Below are positions 30,560 to 42,065 of a DNA stretch of 64,000 nt, one piece after another. Source of the stretch: Mesostigma viride (Eukaryota > Streptophyta > Mesostigmatophyceae > Mesostigmatales > Mesostigmataceae); contig RPFO01000595.1 of NCBI GenBank assembly GCA_009746045.1, positions 865,510 to 929,509 on the forward strand. Direction: 5' to 3'. Position 1 is the stretch's first letter. The number at the start of each line of letters is the position of its first letter. Below the pieces are notes generated by a model. That model searched no databases. It was not told the origin of the DNA and saw nothing but the letters and a program-made list of their open reading frames with translations. The position numbers were made by a program, and so were the translations under genes.

Positions 30560-31090
30560 CTGGGCAAGATCGCGAAACAGGACCTGTTCAAGGTCCTCGT
30601 CCTTCCTGTTCTCACGTATGGAGCCGAGACGTGGACCCTCACCGCCGACCTGGCCCGCAAGCTGGACGGCGCGGTCACCAGCATGCTGCGTTCCATTTTC
30701 AGAGTAGGATATGCTGCTCATGTCCGCAATGAGGACCTGTACCAGGGCATGCCCTATATCACCAGCACCATTCAGCAACGACGCCTGCAGCTAGTAGGGC
30801 ACCTAGCTCGCACCAACCAGGTAGACACCTCACGTGGCCCCCCCGCAGGACTGCGACCAGCCCAGCCTGGCCGGCACCTCCTGACGTGGGCTGGGCCCAG
30901 TGATGTTAGACGCCGCAAGGCCCGCACCTTCAAAGAACCGCTAGTAGAGGACATGGGGGGCCTAGGCCTCTCCGTGATTTGGAAGAAGATGATGGACAAG
31001 GCCAAGTGGGCCCACGTCATAGAGGACAACGAGCCCCCCCCTGTGGGGAAGCGCCCGCGTGTGCAAGCCCGTGGGAGGCACGCCAGATAG
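30560..31090 (+). pseudogene. LINE ORF C-terminal part
   Basis: G-K-I-A-K-Q-D-L-F-K-V-L-V-L-P-V-L-T-Y-G-A-E-T-W is the classic LINE region after the RT domain (Y-G-x-E-T-W). L-Y-Q-G-M-P-Y-I...Q-L-V-G-H-L-A-R follows, and a basic C-terminus. It is in the same frame as the previous part once the foldback insert is discounted. Confidence 0.82.
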
Positions 31091-31275
31091 CTCCCCTAGG
31101 GCAGCGTGCGGCTGCCTAGATAGATGTTGTAGTTAGAATGCTGTTAGATAGATGTAGTATGTAGCCAATGTAGATAGATTAGACCGGTAGGACTGTTTGC
31201 ACCCATCCATCCATCCATCCATCGGGGTTAATGCTCCGTGACTCCCCAACGGGAGCACGAGTCTAATTAATTAAT

Positions 31276-32505
31276 TAATATGGCTTTTAATACATCCTAG
31301 GCTACTTCATGCAAGGGTAGGAATGTAAGCTACCCTTGCTCTAGGTGCACCAGGGCACCTGCACCACCATGCTGTCTCAGGTTCAACCCGCCTAAGGGGG
31401 GGATCCTGGCACGGGGGAGGAAGATCATCATGGCTATACAAGGGCTATAGGGCATGGCTTATCGACAGAGAGCATCTCTCTGCATAGGCATAGCATGGCT
31501 AAATTCTTAATGCAACATCCATGGGGGGCCCAGTATAGACATAGCGTGGCTAACTGTTGAAGGCATCATCCATGGGGGCCATTATGGGCGCACATGCGCG
31601 GGGGCCACATGCTAGGCTAAGCCTTACTATAATCTACACTACTGGTATATATATTCCTAGTCTGAGGTGGCAGGAGGGGGCTGCCATGCAGGGCTTGTGG
31701 TCAACGTGGATGACCGCCCCCCTCCAGTATATACCGGCTTCCCCCTTGCGCTCTGCCGGAGCTGAAGGTAGGTCGGCCATAGCTCGCGTCGCCGCTGTTG
31801 CTGGGCTAGGGTCAAGTCGTCGTCCAGCGTGAAGCGAGTCTCCGAGAGCCGAGCTCACGTGTCTACCAGAGCCGATAAACTCTACTGTGCTGTAGAGCCT
31901 TCAGGTCCTCTATTGTTTGGCAAAGCTGTTGCTGCAGTACTAAGATACGACTGCTGCTACCCCTACCTTTGACATGGAACGTTAATTGGTCGGTTTAATA
32001 ATGCTACTGAGCTTTAAGGCACTTGCTACTACTGCGTCCCACCCACAAAAGTTTGGTCCATACCCTTGTAAATTCCCAAGTGGCTTTCTCTATGTGTAAG
32101 GAAAGGAAGATCCCCAGCTGCAGTGGCGCCTCTATGTGCCTCCTATCTGCCCTGCTGGTATACTCAGTGGTTGAGTTGCATGACTTGTATGCCCATCACT
32201 GTAACAAGCGTGTCCTTGACTTGGTCACTCGCCCTATGACTGGCCTTCTTGGTCAAGTGATGCATAAGAATAGGTGCGAACTTGTGAATCTTGTCAAGAG
32301 ATAATTAATACCTACGCGAATTACAGATAGCAAGTTTCCGCACCCTTTCCTTTTGGGCTCGCGTCTCTACTGCTGCATTGGCGATCTCTTGTGTAGCCTA
32401 CTGTGGGCTGCCGGTTGCACCGCTACAACAGCGCTTGGTGTGCCGACCTGCTGCGCCGCCAGTTGTGATGCCTTCCGCTGCTCGCGCGTTGCCTTCCGTT
32501 GCTGG
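31276..32505. other. Unassigned transposon-like region, host ORF at its right end
   Basis: Short direct repeats (GCATAGCATGGCTAA/ACATAGCGTGGCTAA, CATCCATGGGGG twice) lie at 31480-31580. From about 32378 an Ala/Pro-rich frame runs into the LTR element and continues past it (see 35271). The region may be part of an older LTR element, but I see no diagnostic domain. Confidence 0.4.
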
Positions 32506-33249
32506 TGTCAAATATCTAGCGATGTTTCTCTACTTTTGTCACGCATTATGTTATCACGCATTATATGCGGGGAAAATTGACGCCGTCAGCTAGGTGTTTA
32601 TTTACACGACTTGTTGTTGGGTTTGCATCCCTATTAATTGCACCCACAGGTCGTTGACTAGTTTAATATCATATACAATGTTTGAGTGTACTAAAATCCG
32701 AATGATGTTGCTCGGAATACAGCAAGCGTTACCTGTCAGCACCGTTACAGGTGCCGTAATTTACATCGGCTCTCTCCGGATCAGATCAGGTCCGCAGTTT
32801 GTGGTGCCGCCCTGGAGGCGATAGGACTTTGAGCCTATCAGACCACACACACAATGTACCATGATGTGGACAATAGATTACAGGCTGCAAAGTCGTTATT
32901 ATCTAGTGTTCTTTCCGTGGTTGTAGAGACGCTAAGCTGCAGTGCCGTCAGATGTAAATCAACGGTGCATAATGCATTAGCCGCCACTACTTTGTGTGCC
33001 TAGAGTTGTTTGCTTGCCTAGCCGTGTGTGGCCCCGACCCAGTGTTGGTCGTGTGACCCTGCCCAGTGTTGGCATTGTCATTTGCCCTGGCCCAGTGTTG
33101 GCTATGGTAGACTGCGCCCAGTGTTGGCCGCACCGTGTTTTCCACTCTCAGTAAACGTATTTTAATACAAGAAGTCTTTTCCATACACTTGTGCAATATC
33201 TGGGTCATAACAGGCAAAAGATCTTTCCTCCGAGCCCCGGTTTCTGACA
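32506..33249 (+). repeat. 5' LTR of gag-only element
   Basis: TGTCA...TGACA, 744 bp. Includes four spaced repeats of CAGTGTTGG (33040-33125) before the likely transcript region, and GTATTTTAATAC-like sequence near 33158. Confidence 0.9.
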
Positions 33250-33268
33250 TGGTATCGAGTAGCGAGTG

Positions 33269-33667
33269 ATGCCTATGAACCCATATTTTCCAATTCCCAA
33301 CGACCGCAACCTGAGATCTGGAATTGAGCTTTTTCAATTTCCCGAAGAATCTTGCCCAGACTACCTCGCAAGAGCAAATCTGCTTTTTGCCCAAGTTGAA
33401 GACATCTTCCCGGGCGTGTTTCCTGAATCTGCCTACTGCCGCTGGCTCCTGCGTGGCATTCGACAAGAATTTTTCAACTGTGTGTGTTTCAGCGAACTTC
33501 CAGACTTTTCAATCAGAAATCTACAGGATCTGCTCGACAACAACGCAGTATCTCTGGAGAGATTAAATCACACTTTACTTCACATTACAAATCTCCAACG
33601 CAATCAAGAACATGTCGGGAGGTGCGCCAGCTGTGGCACGAGAAGTCAAGGAGAGCAGCGTTCTTAG
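33269..33667 (+). CDS. Small ORF ahead of gag in the gag-only element (133 aa)
   Basis: Starts at an ATG 19 bases after the LTR and overlaps the gag ORF by 56 bp in another frame. F-P-E-E-S-C-P-D-Y-L-A-R-A-N and C-R-W-L-L-R-G-I-R-Q-E-F resemble the helical capsid-type region of retroelement Gag proteins, but I do not recognise a family. It could be expressed with the next ORF by frameshifting. Confidence 0.45.
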   Translation: MPMNPYFPIPNDRNLRSGIELFQFPEESCPDYLARANLLFAQVEDIFPGVFPESAYCRWLLRGIRQEFFNCVCFSELPDFSIRNLQDLLDNNAVSLERLNHTLLHITNLQRNQEHVGRCASCGTRSQGEQRS

Positions 33668-34496
33668 TGCTCTCAAGAATCTCAACTTTGATGGGAGCGA
33701 CCCCAAGAAATTCACCGGATTCCGAATCAAGGCGGAAGGGCAATTCGACGCCCTCGGATATTCAGATGTACTAGCTGGAAAGGATCCGATCGTGGTAAAG
33801 CAGCAAAAAATTGGTTACGCTGCCCTGATTGCTGGCCTCGACGGCAACGCGCTACTGCATGCCGCTACGGCCCCCAACAAGTATATGCACGAGGCGTGGA
33901 CCGTCCTGGTTGACGTCTATGGACGTGACGAAACGACATCCACCCATCAGGCCGCGACACTTGAGGAACTGCTGTCAGCTGAGCAGATTCCCATGGATTC
34001 TGTTCCTGCAAATGTCAATCTCACCGAACGATTGTACCTGCAATATAATAAATTAAGCAACAATAAACTCCATGATTCCATCCTGGTGACATCACACCGC
34101 CGCAGACTTCCTGCCCAGTATGGCCCCGTCCTGGCGGCGTACAACCTTCCCCCCGACTTGACGTGGAAAGACTACAAGACCGCCGTCCTGAAAGTGGACG
34201 ACCATCTGCGTGTGCACCGCGCGGCCCAAGCTGGCAGCTCAGATTCCAGTGCACCAGTGTATCATACTGCTGCCTGCCCCCACTGTGCGGGTACTATCGA
34301 CGAATCAGTCTTCCTCACCAAGGGTGGGAAAGTGCTGACCTGCAAGCACTGCCACCGTACCGGTCACACTGAGGATCGCTGCTGGTCCAAGAAGGCGGAG
34401 AACAAGTCCAAGAAACCTGAGGCGCACTTCACCATGGACGGCGAGCCACTGGCTGACGACGTGGCAGATGTTCCTGCTGGTTTTTTTATTGAGTAG
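33612..34496 (+). CDS. Copia-type Gag protein with zinc knuckle (294 aa)
   Basis: L-K-N-L-N-F-D-G-S-D-P-K-K-F-T-G-F and the helical middle (Y-M-H-E-A-W-T-V-L, L-E-E-L-L-S-A, L-S-N-N-K-L-H-D-S) follow the Ty1/copia Gag plan. C-K-H-C-H-R-T-G-H-T-E-D-R-C is a C-x2-C-x4-H-x4-C nucleic-acid-binding knuckle; a further C-P-H-C lies upstream. A basic then acidic tail ends at TAG. The frame is intact. Confidence 0.85.
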   Translation: MSGGAPAVAREVKESSVLSALKNLNFDGSDPKKFTGFRIKAEGQFDALGYSDVLAGKDPIVVKQQKIGYAALIAGLDGNALLHAATAPNKYMHEAWTVLVDVYGRDETTSTHQAATLEELLSAEQIPMDSVPANVNLTERLYLQYNKLSNNKLHDSILVTSHRRRLPAQYGPVLAAYNLPPDLTWKDYKTAVLKVDDHLRVHRAAQAGSSDSSAPVYHTAACPHCAGTIDESVFLTKGGKVLTCKHCHRTGHTEDRCWSKKAENKSKKPEAHFTMDGEPLADDVADVPAGFFIE

Positions 34497-34526
34497 CCGG
34501 AATACGTGACATGCAGTATGGGGGTG

Positions 34527-35270
34527 TGTCAAATATCTAGCGATGTTTCTCTACTTTTGTCACGCATTATGTTATCACGCATTATATGCGGGGAAAATTG
34601 ACGCCGTCAGCTAGGTGTTTATTTACACGACTTGTTGTTGGGTTTGCATCCCTATTAATTGCACCCACAGGTCGTTGACTAGTTTAATATCATATACAAT
34701 GTTTGAGTGTACTAAAATCCGAATGATGTTGCTCGGAATACAGCAAGCGTTACCTGTCAGCACCGTTACAGGTGCCGTAATTTACATCGGCTCTCTCCGG
34801 ATCAGATCAGGTCCGCAGTTTGTGGTGCCGCCCTGGAGGCGATAGGACTTTGAGCCTATCAGACCACACACACAATGTACCATGATGTGGACAATAGATT
34901 ACAGGCTGCAAAGTCGTTATTATCTAGTGTTCTTTCCGTGGTTGTAGAGACGCTAAGCTGCAGTGCCGTCAGATGTAAATCAACGGTGCATAATGCATTA
35001 GCCGCCACTACTTTGTGTGCCTAGAGTTGTTTGCTTGCCTAGCCGTGTGTGGCCCCGACCCAGTGTTGGTCGTGTGACCCTGCCCAGTGTTGGCATTGTC
35101 ATTTGCCCTGGCCCAGTGTTGGCTATGGTAGACTGCGCCCAGTGTTGGCCGCACCGTGTTTTCCACTCTCAGTAAACGTATTTTAATACAAGAAGTCTTT
35201 TCCATACACTTGTGCAATATCTGGGTCATAACAGGCAAAAGATCTTTCCTCCGAGCCCCGGTTTCTGACA
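34527..35270 (+). repeat. 3' LTR of gag-only element
   Basis: The partner of 32506-33249, the same length and no difference seen on reading. Confidence 0.9.
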
Positions 35271-36090
35271 GCTGGTGCGACGCCTTCCTCTGATGGAGAG
35301 ACGTCTTCCGTGGCTGTCGCTACTCATTTCGACAACGATGCGCCGTTGGGCGCCTCGAGTCCGCTGTCTACAGTCGCGGTCGTGTCATCTAAGTCACTAC
35401 TGTCGCACCATTGTGCGACCCTGTTGCGCTGACGCGCCTTGTCGTCCGCTGTTGTTGCGCTGACGATCGACGAGCGACCCTTACATGCCTGTGCGCGCCC
35501 CTGTCGCGTCCCCAGTCGACTCTGGTGCGACGCCGTGCGATTCTGTTGCACCGATTCCTGACCATGTCGCTTCGTCCCGCGCCGTCACGCATCGTCGCCT
35601 GATCATGTTGCTACGTCACGCGCGTCAGTCGCACCGTCTCCCGACTCTGTGGCGCCGTCGTCCGGCATCTGACATCGTGGTGCCGCCTACCTCTGCCACG
35701 CCTACTTGCGCCTCTGTGGCGCCGGTTTGCGCCCCTAGCGCTCGTAGTACTACGAGCGCTCATGTCGCGCACCCTTGCGACGTTGTCGCGACGTCAGGTG
35801 TGATAGACTGTCGCGTCACCCCGCATTCCTGTCGTGGCCATGCGAGAGTATGTCGCACTGTGCCCGAAGTACCTGTCGCCACCGCGCGCGACCCTACTAC
35901 TACTTCCGTGGCGCCTCCAGTTGACTCTGTGGCGACCGCGCTGTCTACGGGTCCGTTGCGTCGTCAAGATTCTTCCGGCAATGTTGTGCCGCCGCCTATG
36001 GCTTCCGTGCCCCTGGCTGGCCTCACCGACGCTGCTGCTCCAGTTAAAGAAACTGTGGCTGAACTGTGGTTCAGCCTGCACTGATTATTA
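35271..36090 (+). pseudogene. Right half of interrupted Ala/Pro/Ser/Thr-rich ORF
   Basis: When the gag-only element and one GCTGG are discounted, the left frame (A-L-P-S-V-A-G) continues as A-T-P-S-S-D-G-E-T-S-S-V-A-V-A-T and on to a TGA near 35433. A second low-complexity frame (35485-36084) repeats V-A-x-P-V-D-S-V-A-type words. No domain is recognised; it may be the linker of an older retroelement polyprotein. Confidence 0.4.
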
Positions 36091-37818
36091 ATATCTACAG
36101 AGGAAGTAGTTATATTAATCAATAGGTTTACGTTGCTGGTTATGGCTACCAGCACAGAATGCACGAGGCACGTGAGAACCGTCGCCAAAGGTGCGAAAAC
36201 ACAGGTGCAGGGAAAGTGGTGCTACCAAGTGGCAGCGTCCTGCTCGTTATATACTAATTGTGACGCAGTCACATCCAGATGACTGATAGGACAGATCATC
36301 TCACAATATTGCTGTCCTTCACTCTGGACCAGCAGATCTCGACTCGTTATCCATAAATAGTCACATCAGTGTCCTGTCGCACAAGTCCTGTCACTATTTG
36401 TTACGTCTAATCAATAGCATTGAATAGACCGCAGTGTCGGAGACTAAATGTCCTATCTTACACTGTGACAAGACGCCGTATGCCACGCGTCACTTGAAGA
36501 ACCACCGTAGAATCACCGAATCCAAGTAGAATGTAGTAGAACAGTATCTTGCTCATATCTCGAGCAATACTCATCAGAATGAACCCGTTTCTGGATTGTA
36601 GTAACCGATAGTAGAATCTCTACAAGCCAAGTAGCTTAGTAGAATAATATTGCTTGCCAGGCAATATTAACTGCTCCGCCGAGTGCGCTTTCCGCGGATG
36701 GTGCCGGTCCCTCCTACCGACGTCTCACCGCGTTGGAGTTGGCGGAGCAGGTGCGCTTGGTGATCGAGTGGATGACTGGATGCTGAAGATCCGCTCCACG
36801 GCCTTCACCCAGCGCCTCGACATATTTCTACGTGATCCATAGCTGCCGCTGGATTCTGACATGCCGCCGTACCATATGGTGGTGTTGTGTGCGCTGCTGT
36901 ACGAGGCCTACCGCGGTTTGGGACGCTTGTCGGCCTACGCCGCTCCCCGGTCAGGGGTTGGACGCCTACAGTGCCCCCCCCGCCTCGTGCCAGTGTCATT
37001 GGTCACCTGTCCACCTACGCGCGACAGGGCCCCCGCATCTGAGAGGGTCGTGAGATTCGGCACATCCGGATGTGGCATGCCAACATGGATCTGCTGTTGC
37101 ATATCTGTTCCTCTCCACGTTGGTGCGCCCTCGGCTGACCTGTGCGAGCCGTCCCTATCTGCGTGTACTTTGCCTCCTGCCATTGGAACCCTTCTCCTGA
37201 TTGTTCGAGTGTAGCCATGTTGATTAGGCTTGTATGCTCATTGTGATCACCCAACATCGGTGTTACTGGGCTTCCCTGGTTTTGTTTCCTACCGTTGTGT
37301 GGGAGGATGTCTACCTTACCATTGACCGCCATGACAACGACGAGAATGTCGTTCATTACCGCGCGTACTTGGATGTGCTGATTGCGACGCGCGGGACCTA
37401 CCAGACTGATGGCCAGTAGATAGAGGGCTCTAGGCCCGACCTGAGGGTGTTGTCCCTCCGGTATATAGAGTCGCCCTCTATGCTTGGCCAGTTCAGGTTG
37501 GTTATCCTTGGCACTTGGTGTGAGTATTGTTTCCTACGCGTGTCCTGCCTAGTGCCGTCCCTCCCGGCAAGCCTCGGTGCCAGGCAGTTGGGGGAGCCTC
37601 ACACCCAGCGTGGTGCTGGTGATCCCTACACCATTTGGGGTGGACCCGAGGTTAACATATTTGCGTTGGGAGCCCTGGGTGGCTATAGTTGATTGTGTTG
37701 GGTTATAGTTGGGTGCAATAGGTTATTTTTATTCCTTCCGACCTACCTCTATTTATGATCCAGTGTTTATGCTCTCCTGACGTAGGGAGAGGACTCCCTA
37801 CCTTTTATGGGGGGGAGG
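36091..37818 (+). other. Probable internal 3' part of an unidentified LTR element
   Basis: It ends in a polypurine tract (ATGGGGGGGAGG) directly before the LTR at 37819, so it should be the inside of that element. Several short GC-rich frames (36654-37420) are present, but none shows a motif I can name. No 5' LTR of this family is visible in the window. Confidence 0.4.
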
Positions 37819-38451
37819 TGTTACGGCGCGTAACAAAACAAACTGTGTTATTACGGCCGTAAATAGAGGCCTTACGCTCTTGGTGGCCTCAGCTATTCCG
37901 AAACAGTCCGTGGTTACGACTGTTGTCTTTCCTACGTTTACGTGTGGTTAGGACCCTGTGACCGGTTGTTACATGGTCCAGTGACGTGTCAATTGTTCAG
38001 TACTGTGGGCCGGTGCAGTCGCGCCGCGCTGCGTACTTTAGGGCCTGGACCGTTGGCGCTCTGTGTGGTCTGGACCAGCGCCGCCCCACGTGGCATTAGA
38101 GTGCGTAGGTCTAACCTACCTGTGATCGTACGGGCGAGGGCCATGTTTGGCCCGAGCACGCACGAGTCTGTCGGCCAATTTAGGTGTTGCAATTTCCTTG
38201 TGTTGACAGTTCGACCTAAGTTGAAATGGCTTGTTATAGCTAGTCGAACCATGGATGTACGTTATTGCCAGTAATGTCTAAGTAAATGTGTCAATGGCTT
38301 AGTATGGAAAACAATTATCGGAAAGCATTAGAGTCGGGAGTTCAACGATCTTTCAAAATGCAGAACAGGGTTCCTTCTTCTACCGGGTTACTTAGTCTAG
38401 GACAGGTTAGATCCTGGGGTCGAGGTAGAGGAGAAGAACCGGGTTGTAACA
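37819..38451 (+). repeat. LTR (633 bp) of a second LTR-element family
   Basis: Begins TGTTAC and ends GTAACA, a perfect 6-bp terminal inverted repeat. It is preceded by a polypurine tract, which fits a 3' LTR whose 5' partner was lost. Its first 17 bases, TGTTACGGCGCGTAACA, form a hairpin with 7-bp arms. Confidence 0.65.
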
Positions 38452-38689
38452 GTTGGCTCAGGAACAACACAGGGCGGTGTGGGACCCAGGGCCAAATAAC
38501 GACAAACCCAGCCCGCTGCAACGTTTTCATGATCTACTGGGCATGAGTATTCACGTATTCAGTTCACCGTTCAGTCATATAGTGCCCCACAGCGACCGGA
38601 CATTCATGACTCAGGTCCACCGACTGGCTTCCCTGGTCACATAACGCGCCCTATTAGCCCTTCACTACCGGTCACCTTCACACCACCTT

Positions 38690-38766
38690 CATTCAGGATT
38701 CGCTGACACTCATTTCCCATTTCACCTCTCTGTTCCATAATTGATACTAAATATACCCATTTCCCC
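38690..38766. repeat. Left copy of an inverted pair flanking the chromovirus
   Basis: About 75 bp (ATTCGCTGACACTCATTTCC...ATATACCCATTTCCCCGAAA) recur in reverse orientation at 47808-47888. Identity is high but with small indels. This may be two copies of a small dispersed element. Confidence 0.65.
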
Positions 38767-38989
38767 GAAATATTAGTTAATTTCCGGCTAGGGTATCCGT
38801 GATTGATAATTGATACCGACCTGAACAACGTCCTTGAGTGGTCGGTTCGGCGTTCATGCCGCAGCCTGCGGCAGCCAGTCAGTCAGTGAGTTGGATTACT
38901 ACTTACTTGAAACAGTTGGCGGCGGACCGGTCTACTACAGCCGAAAATGCACTTTTCGGAAAATTATTTAATTTTTGGCTTAGATGACG

Positions 38990-39721
38990 TGTTGCACGGA
39001 TGCAACATGCCATTTGTGGTATTAAATTATCCGTCCCGGTCGATCGGCGCCGACCGTAATCCGGCGCCAGTGCCGAGGCCATAGTATAGTTGGCAGCCGA
39101 GGCAATCCGTGTGGAAGTAAGTGTAGAAGTTTTGCTGACGAACTCGGCCTTTGCGCCGTAGGCAGACCTAGCGCCTGAACGGGAGTTACCGGACAGCCAA
39201 GTGGCACTGCACATGCGTTATGATGGTACCTACGGACATTTGGATATTTTTCAGGAGAGGCCTCTAGCCGTACTGGTCTTTAACGTGTTCTAGACGGTTC
39301 GAGAAGCCCGTCCCCGCGGACCTCACGTCATGCCTGGTTGGCAGCGCCAGGCGCAGCCACCAACGGGGACGAAGGGACAAAATAGGAAGGCACGAGCTAT
39401 GCCAGCAATCCGGACCTTGTATCGTAATTTACCACGTTGCTCTACAGATTATTTACCATCGCTTAATCCTGGAGTGTAAATCTCCTGTGGGCTCGAGTGT
39501 GAATCCCTCGCCTACTGGGTGTAAGTCTTCCCGCATTGAGTGTTTTAATCTGTGTGGTACATTGTAATATACGAAACCGGTTTTCCGGGTTTGAGCTTAT
39601 TCGTATTGTGTGACAAGTATTCTTAAGCCACCATCGTGCGCTGTGACGCATAGGAAGTCAAAGGTCTTTCGCATTCATTCTCAATCATTAAGGCGCTATT
39701 TAAATAGCCATACGTGTTAAA
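38990..39721 (+). repeat. 5' LTR of chromovirus
   Basis: Begins TGTTGCACGGATGCAACA, a hairpin with perfect 7-bp arms, and ends CGTGTTAAA. CTGGACTCGGAGG follows and may act as the primer binding site. Confidence 0.88.
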
Positions 39722-40191
39722 CTGGACTCGGAGGAAACTTTCCTAGTGGCCTCTATCCCGTCCCGTTTTTCTGTAATCTGATCCGGATCAGCAACGGAAT
39801 TATATAAGGGCCGGAACCCTTACTAATTCCGCTTGCAGTAATTCATTGTGGGGGTCGGATCCCCACAATCCTAACTGCCCATACCCGTTACCCATATTGC
39901 GGTTCCTGCATGCCCCAACCTGGCCTTGTCCGGTTGACCTAAGGGATTCGTCCGGAAACGAATCTCCTTATATTGCGTGCTTTAAACGGAAACGCTTTGT
40001 GGGTTGCAATTTCACGCATTAGTTGGCGTCTTGGCCATTGCCCCATACCCTATATCTGGGATACATACTGTCAGCTCCGGCAAGCTGCAGTAATATCTCA
40101 CGTCCTTTAATTGACGTATTTTTGTGCTTAATTTGTCATCCCGCCAAGGTGACTAGAGGCACATTGTTCACACTTTACCAGCCACCACGCG

Positions 40192-42065
40192 ATGGCTGAC
40201 GGTGTTGAGCGAGGGCGACGAGAGGCCCATCGCTTCTCTCCTGCCCCTTCCCTCGTGGCAGCACTCGAGGCGGCAGAGAGAGCTACCCAAAATCACTCAC
40301 GCCCGAGTAGTGAGCGTGGCTCTAGGGGGTCATCCCCAGCACAAACCCCACGTTTGGGAGGGAATTCCTCGGCGGCTGCCGGTGCACCACCTGGTAGCCC
40401 TGTAGTGAATCCCCTTAATGGACCACCAAGTGGAACATCCATCGCGGGATTGTCGGCGGGTCCGGCCCTTGGTGTAGGAGCCGGCGCGGGGGCGCAGGGG
40501 AATAATGTTACCCTGCACTACGGTAGGAGTGGGGCCCTGCCTACGGTGCTGCCGCAACCTACATTGGCCACTTGGCCCAGCAGCGCCCCGGCGCCACCCT
40601 TGTATGATAGCCGATCGCGGTCTCGCCGAGCTGCGCATCGGGCGTCCTATCATGCGCCTGGACCCCTTGGGGCTAGCCCCTTCGGCCATGCCTCGCCAAA
40701 TATGGCTGGGCAGGGCCAGGGCACCGCACGGACCGGTCGGTCTTCCTTCGGGGTCGCAGGGGAGGCGATTCCCCTCCCCAACTCAGCATACGACCGCCTG
40801 GCTCCGGGTGACCCACGAGCGCAGCACCCAGCGGCCACCGCCGCCCATCATTATGCAAGCCGCGCCCACTACCCACATGGGTATGAGCACCCGGGTGAGG
40901 ATGAGTGCAGCCCCCCGGCAGGTTACCCGCGTGGGCACACCTCGCAAGGTGTGGCCGGGCCCGGGAGACCCGCGAGTATCATGGGCCATCATGACGATGA
41001 TACTCACAATGCAGGGCGACTACCACCGTTGCCCAAGCTGTCGGATATTCCCAAGTTTAAACCCGACTGCTCGTACCAAGAGTTTGAGGCTTGGGAGATT
41101 GCAGTGTCTCAGAAGATCGACATCTGGGAGACATACAATCGCAAGCTCTTGGACGAGGATATCAAGGTCAAGCTGGTGTCCAGCGAGGCACTGGCTCCCG
41201 ATGTGAGACAAGCTCTCCATTGCGAAAGCGCCCTGGCCAATGGCTTCCCCAGCAGCTTGGCTGAATTATTTCGGCGAGCACGGGCCAAGTACCTGCCACC
41301 CGACCAAGACAAGCTGGACCGGGAGGCTTTTGGGGCGTTCAAGCAGGGGAACCTGAGCTATCGGGAATATATGACCAAGTTCGAGCTTCTAGCTGGGCGG
41401 GTTGATGACCTGATGGGCCCAGAAGCCTTGGCAAGGTTCTATGAGGGCTTGCAACCCGAATTCCGGGATGAGGTGAAGCGGAAATTCGCCCACCTCTCCT
41501 GGGCTCAATGGAACCTGCAGGACATCAAGACCTACCTAGCGGAGATAGCTCCCTTGGTGCAGCGGACCCCAAAACCCCGCGTGAATGCACTGGAACTCAA
41601 TGAGCTGGGATTCGCCCCCGTGTGGGTGGATGAGCTACAGTGCGAGGTCCTGGACATTAATGCCTTGGACACTTCCCGGATTCAGTGCTACCACTGCAAC
41701 GCGTGGGGCACATCAAACGTGAGTGCCCTGATCTCCCTCCGCTGGACCAGGCCCCGCCTGTGCAACGCAACAATTTCCAAGCGGCCTCCCCGCAAATGGC
41801 CTCGAGGCCACCACCGGCGCGAAATATGCGCACAGCTCCCAGTGCGGGTGAGCGTGCCCGACGCTTGCAACAAGCGCGCCAACAGCCCCGGCTGTACCAA
41901 CAACCCAAGGCGCCCCCAAGCTCCTACCAGCAAGCTGGGCATGCCCTCAACCAACTGGATGCCGCAGACGCGGCCGAGCCTGATGATGGCTCTTCCGCGG
42001 CCGCATCCGGCCACCTGCGAGGCACACCGGTGGACGAGGGGCCTGCAGGAGAGGCGTTGGACTGA
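40192..42065 (+). pseudogene. Chromovirus gag, one frameshift inside the zinc knuckle
   Basis: From ATG 40192 a Pro/Ser/Gly-rich N-terminal part leads to a Ty3-type capsid region (E-F-E-A-W-E-I-A-V-S-Q-K-I, F-G-A-F-K-Q-G-N-L-S-Y-R-E-Y, F-Y-E-G-L-Q-P-E-F-R-D-E-V). The knuckle starts C-Y-H-C-N in the first frame and continues G-H-I-K-R-E-C-P in the next, so one base is missing near 41702. The second frame ends at TGA 42063-42065. The first frame stays open to 42138 as nonsense sequence. Confidence 0.85.

Larger units (their letters stand above)
27936..31275 (+). mobile_element. 5'-truncated APE-type LINE with (TTAA)n tail
   Basis: The element begins inside the apurinic-type endonuclease (T-F-F-G-P-S-D-R-V-V-C-L-D-Y-V and V-E-S-D-H-R-L-V) and continues through a reverse transcriptase to a TAG at 31088-31090. 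A 3' UTR with (CATC)n and a terminal AATTAATTAATTAAT run follows. A similar TTAATTAATTAATTAG run lies at the 5' side (27936-27952). One frameshift and one foldback insertion disable it. Confidence 0.8.
32506..35270 (+). mobile_element. Gag-only (TR-GAG-type) LTR retrotransposon, 2765 bp
   Basis: LTRs of 744 bp at 32506-33249 and 34527-35270 begin TGTCA and end TGACA and look identical wherever compared. A 5-bp target duplication GCTGG lies at 32501-32505 and 35271-35275. TGGTATCGAGTAGC after the left LTR resembles an initiator-tRNA-Met primer site, and a G-run precedes the right LTR. The 1277-bp inside encodes gag-like ORFs only; protease, integrase and RT are absent, so it depends on another element. 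Same-length near-identical LTRs mean recent insertion. Confidence 0.9.
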
